Made by a program: the position numbers and the translations under genes. From contig NZ_PPEI02000003.1 of assembly GCF_002899895.1 (NCBI RefSeq), positions 124,001 to 188,000 of the forward strand: a stretch of DNA of 64,000 bases. The letters are read 5' to 3'. This document shows positions 17,093 to 25,025 of this stretch, piece by piece (within the stretch, counting starts at the first letter, position 1; each line of letters opens with the position of its first letter). Below the pieces are notes generated by a model that saw nothing but the letters and a program-made list of their open reading frames with translations, was not told the origin of the DNA and ran no database searches. Origin of the DNA: Chryseobacterium oncorhynchi. GTDB taxonomy: Bacteria; Bacteroidota; Bacteroidia; Flavobacteriales; Weeksellaceae.

Positions 17093-19003
17093 ATGATGTA
17101 TACAAATGAATTTTTTGCGGTAGGAAATACAGCTCCTAATGATGATCTTGTACAGCTAATTGATAGCTTTACAGGAGAGAATGTTAACTTTAGAAAAGTA
17201 AATACTTGGATTGATGGACAAACTCTTGGTGTGAATGATCCCAAAGTCTTGAATGATGAGATTATTTATCGATCAAGGGGTAGTGAATACTATGTAAACA
17301 CGGTAGTTTTTTCTTCAAAAAGAGTTTATGTTACAACTTTTGGAGTAGTATCGGATTTACGTTTTGATCAAAGATCTTCTGTACAAAAAGCGATTAATAT
17401 TTGCTCAGAACTCAGGTTAAAGCTCGTTTTTCCAAACGGTTATTTTCTTATTAATTCATATACTGACGATATTAAATTAAGAGGGGCACATAGTAATATC
17501 CTTGAGCTTAAATCTAATTTGGATATTGAGTTTGAAGAATACAGTGTCATTCAATTGGGAACTTATTTTGATAATAAAAATTTTGTTTTATTTTCAGGTT
17601 TTAATCATGAAGAATCGAATATGTTAACACCTATATCCAATATTACACTTAAAGGAAAGGGAACAATCGACTTCAATGGAAATTTGTCACAGATTAGAGG
17701 AAAAGATAGAAATCGCATTATTAGAAGATTTGGTTTTGAAGGAGGTAATTGTACTAATGTTCTTATAGATGGGCTACATTGGGTAAATGGAGATCTAAGT
17801 AATTGTATTGGAACTGGTTGGGCTGAAAATGGCAATAAATTTATAATTCAAAATTGTATTTTTGAGGAGTTAACTAAAAGTCATGAAGAATCTAACTATG
17901 ACCATTCTACAATCTACGGAAATGCTAATTTTTTAACTGTTCACAATAATATATTTATAGGGAATGAACAGATGAAATTAGTTGGATGTGCATGTGAGAT
18001 TCATGGCAGCAATGCATCATTCTCAAATAATAAAATATACAACTATTTGAGAATGAATTTTGTAGTAGGGAATATTGGTGAAAAAGGAAGTGTTTCAGAT
18101 ATTTCAATTTCAGATAATATTGCAGAGGTTACGAGTGGTGGAGTGTATATATGGCCAAATTCGAAAGCAAGTGTATCAAACTTATTAATTTCTTCAAATA
18201 ACATTAAACATATACATGTTCCAGGAAAGGATATGTGGTATAATGGAACTCAATGCCTATTTATTATTCAAGGAAAAGGTGGCGATTGTAAAAGGATTAC
18301 GGTTCGTAATAATGTTTCTCATATTTTGTATACTAACGGTAATTATTCCAGATATGCTGCTGGTATTGCTAGTAATGTTGAATCATTAGAAATATGTGAT
18401 AATCACTTTATTGGACATTCTTTAGGAATTTCATTTGATTTAGATCATGACGAACTTAATCCTGTTTTAAGTGAATACTCATTTATTAAAATTTCAGGTA
18501 ATAATTTTACTTCTTCATCTAAGTTAGTTAAAATTGAGGCGAGAAAATTAGATTATTGTTTAATTGCTTACAATTCTACAGTTCTTGATAATAGCTCTAT
18601 GGAAAACTTAATTGAAATTAATAGTGATATTATTCAATCTACAACGGTAAGAGATAATATTTATATTTCAAACCAGCCAAAAGTTGAGTTTGCACCATCC
18701 TCAGTGTTTTTGGCTGATCCATCTAATAAGGCTAAATATGTTCTGTCATTAGTTAGTACACCAGTACCTACCGTGAATGGTGGAGGATCTGCTTTTATTA
18801 GTCCTGTCCTTTCAAGTAACCACAAGAGGGTAGGGGGGATGTACACAATTCAGCCAACATATCCATTCCCTGAACTTTTCTTCAATGCGCATACTTTTGG
18901 TGCCGGAGGAACTTCGGATGTAAAATTTAAAGTTGATAACATGACATCAACTAATTTTGTAGGAAATCCAAATTTAGTTAGTAACTTGATTGTTAACTTA
19001 TAA
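17093..19003 (+). CDS. Right-handed beta-helix (pectate-lyase-fold) protein, no signal peptide
   Basis: 636 residues. A short N-terminal region resembles phage tail-spike or capsule-depolymerase connectors (NTAPNDDLVQLIDSF, then STYDGVVSDLRFDQRSSVQKAIN-like text with ITTFGVVSDLRFDQRSSVQKAINIC). The middle, about residues 170-500, is rich in repeated N/S/I turns such as ISNITLKGKGTIDFNGN, VTVHNNIFIGN, ISISDNIAEV and LEICDNHFIGHS, the periodic pattern of parallel beta-helices. There is no signal peptide, unlike normal secreted polysaccharide lyases. Codon use is more A/T-rich than neighbours. It is flanked by long non-coding stretches and own terminator, so it looks acquired. Substrate unknown. 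Confidence 0.65.
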   Translation: MMYTNEFFAVGNTAPNDDLVQLIDSFTGENVNFRKVNTWIDGQTLGVNDPKVLNDEIIYRSRGSEYYVNTVVFSSKRVYVTTFGVVSDLRFDQRSSVQKAINICSELRLKLVFPNGYFLINSYTDDIKLRGAHSNILELKSNLDIEFEEYSVIQLGTYFDNKNFVLFSGFNHEESNMLTPISNITLKGKGTIDFNGNLSQIRGKDRNRIIRRFGFEGGNCTNVLIDGLHWVNGDLSNCIGTGWAENGNKFIIQNCIFEELTKSHEESNYDHSTIYGNANFLTVHNNIFIGNEQMKLVGCACEIHGSNASFSNNKIYNYLRMNFVVGNIGEKGSVSDISISDNIAEVTSGGVYIWPNSKASVSNLLISSNNIKHIHVPGKDMWYNGTQCLFIIQGKGGDCKRITVRNNVSHILYTNGNYSRYAAGIASNVESLEICDNHFIGHSLGISFDLDHDELNPVLSEYSFIKISGNNFTSSSKLVKIEARKLDYCLIAYNSTVLDNSSMENLIEINSDIIQSTTVRDNIYISNQPKVEFAPSSVFLADPSNKAKYVLSLVSTPVPTVNGGGSAFISPVLSSNHKRVGGMYTIQPTYPFPELFFNAHTFGAGGTSDVKFKVDNMTSTNFVGNPNLVSNLIVNL

Positions 19004-19007
19004 AACG

Positions 19008-19037
19008 AAGACCGGAACTATTCCGGTCTTTATTTTT
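19008..19037 (+). terminator. Terminator of the beta-helix gene
   Basis: Perfect hairpin with arms AAGACCGGAA / TTCCGGTCTT and a 3-base loop, 5 bp past the stop codon, followed by a T-rich run. Confidence 0.85.
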
Positions 19038-19494
19038 TTATAGTGCGAAAATTGACATTCATAAATGCTTTAAAAATCAAAAAACTATATATTTTCGAGT
19101 ATTTGTATGTTCAACAAGAAATAAAGCTTGAAATGATAGGTTTCTATTTGTTTTTTTTCTTTTGAAGTTGGTTTTTTGATTTTTTGCTCGTTAGAAAGAT
19201 GATTTTATTAAAATTTCATTTTTTTTGAATTTTTATTTATTTTCCAAATTTATCTCTATCTGAAAAGTACTAAATACTTTTCATGTGAAAATAGAGTAGG
19301 AGGGAAAATGCAAAATTTGATTATTTAGAAATCTAATTTTCTTTTTTGAATTTTTTATGAATGAATTTTTAAATAAATCTAAGATGCATTCTTTTATAAA
19401 AATAAAAACTCAGGAGTAATTATCCTGAGTTTTTTAATTTTTTTGATGAAAATACTGAAATTTGGCTTTCAGAAATGGCTTAAAAATCGATTTT
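19038..19494. other. AT-rich intergenic region without a gene
   Basis: About 450 bp with very long A/T runs. No open frame longer than a few codons with a credible start was seen. It ends in the hairpin at 19405-19433. Two loosely similar strings (AAATGCTTTAAAAATC near 19060 and AAATGGCTTAAAAATC near 19470) flank the region; they may be a degenerate repeat or chance. Confidence 0.4.
19405..19433. terminator. Terminator of the methyltransferase gene
   Basis: Hairpin AAAACTCAGGA / TCCTGAGTTTT with T-runs on both strands, 62 bp past the stop codon of the minus-strand methyltransferase. Confidence 0.7.
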
Positions 19495-20316
19495 CTATCT
19501 TTTTTCGATAATGTATATCAAACTTGAAAATTCGTTCGAAAAAAGGGCTTTTATGTTCGAAATCGTTCCGTAGATTGTCGCTTTTAACCAAAATAGAGGA
19601 GATTTTTTATATTTTTCGCTAAGCATCGAGATATAATAGGAATCCAGGACCAATGGTTTAATCTTTCTCATTTTCCAGTCTGATTTTTTTGAAATCAAAT
19701 TTTCCATTCCATTTTTTGAAAAATGGTAGACGTGTCTTGGAACATCATAAGCTGCCCAATATTCTTTGTAATGTTTTGCATCGTAAGAAGTAGGGTTGGG
19801 TACGGCAATAATGAGAATTCCTTTTTCTTTTAATTTCCCGTGAAAAGCATTCAACATTTCATCTTGGTTCTCGATGTGTTCAAATACATGCCAAAGCGTA
19901 ATAGCATCTAAGCTGTTTTCTTTGATTTTATTGATATCATCTAGAATCTTCGCTTTTGCTATTTTTCCTTGTGCCGCATTTCTTGCATCTGCATCGGGTT
20001 CAAAACCGAATGTTTCAAAATCATTTTCTATATATCTTACAAACTCTCCTGCACCACATCCATAGTCTAGTACTTTGGATCCTTTTTTAATTCTGTCAAC
20101 AAGAATATTTTTCTTGTATTGTAAATTGAAAGACTGAAGAAATTTGTAAAGCTTTTCTTTCAAACTTCCGGAATCCTGATGATGGGAAATATAATCTTCG
20201 CTTTCGTAGTATTTGGAAATATTGGATGGGATAGGGGATGTTTTATATACACCTTTTGTTTCTGTTTCCTTAATCTCAAATATTTCCTGTGAAAGAAAAT
20301 GATCTTTTATTTTCAT
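19495..20316 (-). CDS. Class I SAM-dependent methyltransferase
   Basis: 273 residues. The SAM-binding motif I is VLDYGCGAGEFVRYI (about residues 87-101), with an acidic FGFEPDADA motif II and a DAITLWHVFEHIENQDEML motif around 140. This matches the Methyltransf_23-type families seen near lipid, quinone or glycan genes. The N-terminal YYESEDYISHHQDSGSLKEKLYKFLQ segment resembles Bacteroidetes relatives of unknown substrate. It is downstream of mnmG, 118 bp away, across a parS site. Confidence 0.82.
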   Translation of the reverse strand: MKIKDHFLSQEIFEIKETETKGVYKTSPIPSNISKYYESEDYISHHQDSGSLKEKLYKFLQSFNLQYKKNILVDRIKKGSKVLDYGCGAGEFVRYIENDFETFGFEPDADARNAAQGKIAKAKILDDINKIKENSLDAITLWHVFEHIENQDEMLNAFHGKLKEKGILIIAVPNPTSYDAKHYKEYWAAYDVPRHVYHFSKNGMENLISKKSDWKMRKIKPLVLDSYYISMLSEKYKKSPLFWLKATIYGTISNIKALFSNEFSSLIYIIEKR

Positions 20317-20409
20317 TGAATTCGCTATCTGTTATATTTAAAAAATTAAGATATTCAGAGAGTTGTTGTACGCTCATAAATACCCTAATTTCTATTTTAT
20401 TTGTTTTGA

Positions 20410-20425
20410 TGTTTCACGTGAAACA
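20410..20425. other. parS centromere site (ParB binding), copy 1
   Basis: The 16-bp palindrome TGTTTCACGTGAAACA is a perfect match to the bacterial parS consensus bound by ParB/Spo0J. It lies in the gap after the mnmG stop codon. Confidence 0.92.
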
Positions 20426-20433
20426 TTTCTTTT

Positions 20434-22296
20434 TTAACGCCCTAAATACACTAGTAAAACGTTAATATCAGCCGGAGAAACCCCGCTTATTCTTCCTGCT
20501 TGTGCAATAGTCTTAGGACGTATGTTTGACATCTTCTGTTTTGCTTCTGCAGAAAGGCTTGAAAGCTTGATATAATCAAAGTCTTCAGGAATTTTAATGT
20601 TTTCTAAACGATTAAGTTTAGCCACATTTTCCTTTTCTTTCTCAATATAGCCTCTATACTTGATATTAATTTGTGCCTGCTCTCTTACTTCATCATTATA
20701 TTGACTAGAAACTTCTTTAATGAAATCAATTTCATCTAATTTCTCTAATGTAATATTGGGTCTTGTAAGAATTTGAGCTGCTCTATAGGCTTGATCTACA
20801 GGATTACTTTCTACAGATTCTAAAATAGGGTTAATAACACCCGGTTTTAAAGAAGTTTCTTTAAGAAACTCTTCAAGTGACTGACTATCAGCTATTTTAG
20901 ATTCTACTTTTCTTAATCTTTCTTCTTTTGCAAGCCCTAAATGGTAAGCTTTTTCAGTTAACCTGATATCGGCATTATCTTGTCTTAAAAGAAGTCTGTA
21001 TTCCGCACGTGAAGTAAACATTCTGTAAGGTTCCTCGGTTCCTTTTGTAATTAGGTCATCGATCAATACTCCAATATAGGCTTCATCTCTATTAAGGATA
21101 AAGTCTCCTTTCTCATGAACTTTATTGTGTGCGTTGATTCCGGCAATTAAACCTTGGCCTGCTGCTTCTTCGTATCCTGTGGTTCCATTGATCTGTCCTG
21201 CGAAATATAAATTATCAATTAATTTTGTTTCTAGGGTATGCTTCAACTGGGTAGGAGGGAAGTAATCATATTCAATAGCGTAACCCGGACGGAAAACTTT
21301 TACATTTTCAAATCCTGGAATATGTCTCATCGCTTTGATCTGTACATCTTCAGGAAGAGATGAACTGAATCCGTTTACATAGATCTCTACAGTTTTCCAT
21401 CCTTCCGGTTCTACGAAAAGCTGGTGTCTGTTTCTTTCTGCGAAACGATTGATCTTATCTTCAATACTTGGACAATATCTTGGACCTAAACTTTGGATGG
21501 TACCATTGAACATTGGACTCCTGTCGAATCCTTCACGAAGAATATCATGAACTGTTTCGTTGGTATAAACAATATGACAGCTTAATTGTTTTGTTAATTT
21601 CGGAGTATCAAGATAGCTGAACTTTTGAGGATTTTCATCTCCTTTTTGTTCTTCCATTTTAGAATAATCTAAACTTCTTCCATCAACTCTTGGTGGGGTA
21701 CCAGTTTTCATTCTCCCGGCTTCGAAACCTAAAGTTACCAATTGCTCGGTAATTCCAAATGCTCTAGGTTCGCCCATTCTTCCACCACCTAATTGTTTAT
21801 CTCCAACGTGAATTAATCCGTTAAGAAAAGTTCCGTTGGTAAGAACTACTGATTTTCCTTTGATTTCAATTCCTAAAGAACTGATGACTCCGGTTACTTT
21901 ATTGTTTTCTACAATTAGCTGTTTCACCATATCCTGAAAGAAATCAAGATTAGGAGTATTCTCTAATGCAAGTCGCCATTCTTCTGCGAAAAGCATTCTA
22001 TCATTTTGGGTTCTTGGGGACCACATGGCGGGACCTTTTGAAAGATTCAGCATCTTGAATTGGATTGCTGATTTGTCTGCAATAATTCCGGAATATCCTC
22101 CCATTGCATCAATCTCTCTTACGATCTGTCCTTTTGCGATTCCACCCATTGCGGGGTTGCAACTCATCTGTCCGATGGTCTGCATATTCATTGTAATCAA
22201 TAGTGTTTTTGAACCCAGGTTGGCTGCTGCTGCTGCTGCTTCACATCCTGCGTGTCCTGCACCTACTACGATCACATCATATATTTCTGAAATCAT
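20434..22296 (-). CDS. mnmG: tRNA uridine 5-carboxymethylaminomethyl modification enzyme MnmG (GidA)
   Basis: 620 residues, full length. The FAD-binding Rossmann motif is VIVVGAGHAGCEAAAAAANLG (about residues 8-28), followed by NPAMGGIAKGQIVREIDAMGG, the catalytic-cysteine region LSCHIVYTN, PRYCPSIEDKI, and a C-terminal MnmE-binding domain. With MnmE it installs cmnm5U34 in tRNAs. Long known as gidA and frequently near replication origins. Here it is bracketed by two parS sites. Confidence 0.97.
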   Translation of the reverse strand: MISEIYDVIVVGAGHAGCEAAAAAANLGSKTLLITMNMQTIGQMSCNPAMGGIAKGQIVREIDAMGGYSGIIADKSAIQFKMLNLSKGPAMWSPRTQNDRMLFAEEWRLALENTPNLDFFQDMVKQLIVENNKVTGVISSLGIEIKGKSVVLTNGTFLNGLIHVGDKQLGGGRMGEPRAFGITEQLVTLGFEAGRMKTGTPPRVDGRSLDYSKMEEQKGDENPQKFSYLDTPKLTKQLSCHIVYTNETVHDILREGFDRSPMFNGTIQSLGPRYCPSIEDKINRFAERNRHQLFVEPEGWKTVEIYVNGFSSSLPEDVQIKAMRHIPGFENVKVFRPGYAIEYDYFPPTQLKHTLETKLIDNLYFAGQINGTTGYEEAAGQGLIAGINAHNKVHEKGDFILNRDEAYIGVLIDDLITKGTEEPYRMFTSRAEYRLLLRQDNADIRLTEKAYHLGLAKEERLRKVESKIADSQSLEEFLKETSLKPGVINPILESVESNPVDQAYRAAQILTRPNITLEKLDEIDFIKEVSSQYNDEVREQAQINIKYRGYIEKEKENVAKLNRLENIKIPEDFDYIKLSSLSAEAKQKMSNIRPKTIAQAGRISGVSPADINVLLVYLGR

Positions 22297-22341
22297 TTTT
22301 ATCTCGCTTGTTTAAGCTTTAAACCTTATCTTTATTACCAA

Positions 22342-22357
22342 TGTTTCACGTGAAACA
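22342..22357. other. parS centromere site (ParB binding), copy 2
   Basis: Second perfect copy of TGTTTCACGTGAAACA, 45 bp upstream of the mnmG start codon. The two copies are 1932 bp apart. Confidence 0.92.
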
Positions 22358-22442
22358 TTTTTGAAGAATGCACTCTAAGTAAACTTGTATTATTACTAGA
22401 ATAGAGTACTTTAGATATGGGACTTTAAGTGATTGTTCAATT

Positions 22443-22862
22443 TCAATTCTTTAAATCCTTGTATTTAGCTAAGTACAAATCTTCCATTCTTCGCATCTCT
22501 TTTTCTTCCTCTTCCGTCTTGTCTTTATAGCCTGCAAGGTGTAAAATACCGTGGGCTAAAACCCTTCTTAATTCTTCTTCAGAATCTCGGGAAAGGGTAG
22601 AGGCGTTATCAGAAATGCGCTGCAAAGATACGAAAATCTCAGCGCTTATTGTCTTGCCTTTTACATAATCAAAAGTGATGATATCGGTATAATAATCATG
22701 TTGTAAATAATCCTGATTAATCTTCAAAAGATATTCGTCATCACAGAAAATGTAATTGATTTCTCCTAGTTTTTTTCCTTCTGAAAGAATAAGATCTTCC
22801 AGCCATTTTTTGTAATCTGTGTTTACCGACTCTGGTAAATTTTCGTAAAAGAATTGTATCAT
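22443..22862 (-). CDS. ybeY: Endoribonuclease YbeY
   Basis: 139 residues. Family markers are INYIFCDDEYLLKINQDYLQHDYYTDIITFDY and the metal-site segment LAHGILHLAGYKDKTEEEE. YbeY matures the 3' end of 16S rRNA and takes part in rRNA quality control. The usual third zinc histidine of the HxxxHxxxxxH motif is replaced (Asp/Lys in GYKDK), a form that I recall from Bacteroidetes YbeY proteins. It is the last gene of an operon with the patatin and murF-alr genes; only 4 bp separate it from the patatin gene. Confidence 0.93.
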   Translation of the reverse strand: MIQFFYENLPESVNTDYKKWLEDLILSEGKKLGEINYIFCDDEYLLKINQDYLQHDYYTDIITFDYVKGKTISAEIFVSLQRISDNASTLSRDSEEELRRVLAHGILHLAGYKDKTEEEEKEMRRMEDLYLAKYKDLKN

Positions 22863-22866
22863 TGTA

Positions 22867-25023
22867 TTAAAACCAGTGTCCTAAAATAACACTGAATATG
22901 CCTTTTTGATTGTTTTTAAGTGAGTGGCTGAAGTTTACTTTAATCTGCCCGAAAGGAGATTTATATCCAGCTGTAAGTCCAAGTGAACTAAAATTTACTT
23001 TAACTGCATCTTCAAATTTAATATCATTTGAAAGGTTGGCAAAGGTAAAGTTTCCGCTGATAAAATAGTTCTTATTGAATTTAAACTGAAGATCATTGGA
23101 TGCTAATATCACATTATTTGTATGCAACTGAGCAAAATAAAATCCTCCAAAGCTTTTGAAGTTAATAATATTCTGTTCAAAAAGTCCCCCCAGTCTGTAT
23201 TGATAATAGGAGGGAAGATGCTCTCCAAGGGTAACACCTCCAAATAAGTTAAGACGGTAGGTAAACTGTTTACCTAAAGGGATATTTACTTTCAAATCCG
23301 CTTTTATCTGGACAATCCTTCTTTCTACTTCAGATTTTAAAAGATCAATTACTTTTCCTTCTGCTGCAAAGTAAACCCCTTTGGTCGGAAATTCCTTGTC
23401 ATCTTGCGTATCTGTCTTCAAGAATATGTAAGGATTTAAAAAGCGGCTATAACGCCTGTTTTCCCCATTAATTTCCGCTCTAAAGTAGTCGTGGCTAATA
23501 CCACCACCAATAGCGAATTTATCTTTCCAAATGGACTGTATATAAGCCTCATTTCTGGCCCATTCCCATTTGTCGATAACATAATTATCGGCATTCTTCA
23601 GATCAAAGCTCATTCCTGAAGAATAAATACCAAATCCTGGAATATATCCGTTATCAATAAAATAATTTACATAGTATCTGAGCTTATCACCTACAATTAC
23701 ATCTACCGAAAGGTTTGAATTTTTGAATAAAAGTCTCTTTGCAGAGTAGTTTAATAGCAATCCAGTTTTAAAAACTTCATCATAATGCAATCCAAATCTT
23801 AAGAAATGTCGGGCATCATCTTCCGTTACATAAAGCTTTAGATAATTAGCATCATTCTCCTGAACGATATCATAGTTGATGAATTTATAATTATTTGTAG
23901 CAACAAGTTTATCAATCATCTTATTGATACTGCCATAAGTTTGTAAAGAGGGAAGACGCAATCCCATTTTCCCCAGCGTATAGTTTTTACCGAATATTTT
24001 GCTTCCTTCAATAGAAATACTGTCTATCTTATATACATTGGAATATATAGGATTTACGCGCTGTCTAAGGCGGTCAAATGGACGTTTGGGTAATTGATCC
24101 AGAATTTGAGTGTATTTTAAGCCTTCCACATAGCCACTGTCAAGAATTTTTTTCTTGTCATCATAGCTTGTGGCAGACATCCCTTTAAGGTCAGGCTTAA
24201 TATTGATATCTGTATACTGATATTGTTTTTTTGTATCCCTTTTTATTCCAAAGTCAATAACCTGATTCAGAATGGAAATAATATTGTTTAAATCTTCTCT
24301 TTTTGATAGATCCTGATTAAGGTCCACCCCAATAACGATATCAATTCCTTTATCTTTTAATGGCTTTGAAGGATAGTTTACCGTCATAGCTCCATCAATA
24401 TAAATACTGTCGCCTATCTTAATAGGATCCATTAAAGATGGGAAAGCAGAACTTGCCATTATAGATTGTACTAGATCACCCTTTTCAAAGATCTGCATAT
24501 TTCCACTTTCAAGATTGGTAGCAACACATAAAAAAGGGATTGGCATTTTTGAAAAGTCCTCAATATTGGAAACGTTTTTGAAAAGCTCCTTTAGAAGATA
24601 AACATTTCTCTGGCCTGTACTAATGGAAGAGGGAAGTGTAATTTTCCCATTTTTTAATGGTATAGATAAAAGATATTTGTCTACAGATTTATTGAAGAAA
24701 CTACCTTCTTGTCTAGATTTAGGATCCATAATCAAAGAATAGAAATCCGTATCCATAACGATTTTTTCTATTTCTTTCCCAGAATAACCGGAAGCATACA
24801 GACCACCAACGATGGCTCCCATACTTGTTCCGGCAATATAATCTACCTTTACTCCCAATGAATCTAATACCTTTAGTACTCCGACATGTGAAAAACCTTT
24901 GGCACCACCACCGGCTAGCGATAGTCCTATTTTGGGGTTCTTCGGAATTACTAAGTCTTTTTTTACCTGAGAGTTGAACAATAGCAATTGGAATACGAAA
25001 AGAAGAATCAGGAGTTTTCTCAT
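22867..25023 (-). CDS. Patatin-like phospholipase fused to an outer-membrane barrel
   Basis: 718 residues. A signal peptide (1-18, ending LFNSQ) leads to a patatin domain: oxyanion loop GGGAKG (about 37-42), nucleophile in GTSMG (about 65-69) and the catalytic Asp in DGAMTVNYP (about 210). A POTRA-like segment follows (about 320-400), then a C-terminal BamA/D15-like beta-barrel ending with an aromatic residue (GHWF). The architecture matches PlpD-type autotransporters (type Vd) and the Bacteroidetes patatin-barrel proteins. Likely an outer-membrane lipase; substrate not shown. In operon with murF-alr (2-bp gap) and ybeY (4-bp gap). Confidence 0.9.
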   Translation of the reverse strand: MRKLLILLFVFQLLLFNSQVKKDLVIPKNPKIGLSLAGGGAKGFSHVGVLKVLDSLGVKVDYIAGTSMGAIVGGLYASGYSGKEIEKIVMDTDFYSLIMDPKSRQEGSFFNKSVDKYLLSIPLKNGKITLPSSISTGQRNVYLLKELFKNVSNIEDFSKMPIPFLCVATNLESGNMQIFEKGDLVQSIMASSAFPSLMDPIKIGDSIYIDGAMTVNYPSKPLKDKGIDIVIGVDLNQDLSKREDLNNIISILNQVIDFGIKRDTKKQYQYTDINIKPDLKGMSATSYDDKKKILDSGYVEGLKYTQILDQLPKRPFDRLRQRVNPIYSNVYKIDSISIEGSKIFGKNYTLGKMGLRLPSLQTYGSINKMIDKLVATNNYKFINYDIVQENDANYLKLYVTEDDARHFLRFGLHYDEVFKTGLLLNYSAKRLLFKNSNLSVDVIVGDKLRYYVNYFIDNGYIPGFGIYSSGMSFDLKNADNYVIDKWEWARNEAYIQSIWKDKFAIGGGISHDYFRAEINGENRRYSRFLNPYIFLKTDTQDDKEFPTKGVYFAAEGKVIDLLKSEVERRIVQIKADLKVNIPLGKQFTYRLNLFGGVTLGEHLPSYYQYRLGGLFEQNIINFKSFGGFYFAQLHTNNVILASNDLQFKFNKNYFISGNFTFANLSNDIKFEDAVKVNFSSLGLTAGYKSPFGQIKVNFSHSLKNNQKGIFSVILGHWF

Positions 25024-25025
25024 AG

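Noticed and set aside
19277-19292. TTTTCATGTGAAAA as a third parS site
   Set aside because: It is an AT-rich palindrome but differs from the parS core CACGTG, so ParB binding is unlikely.
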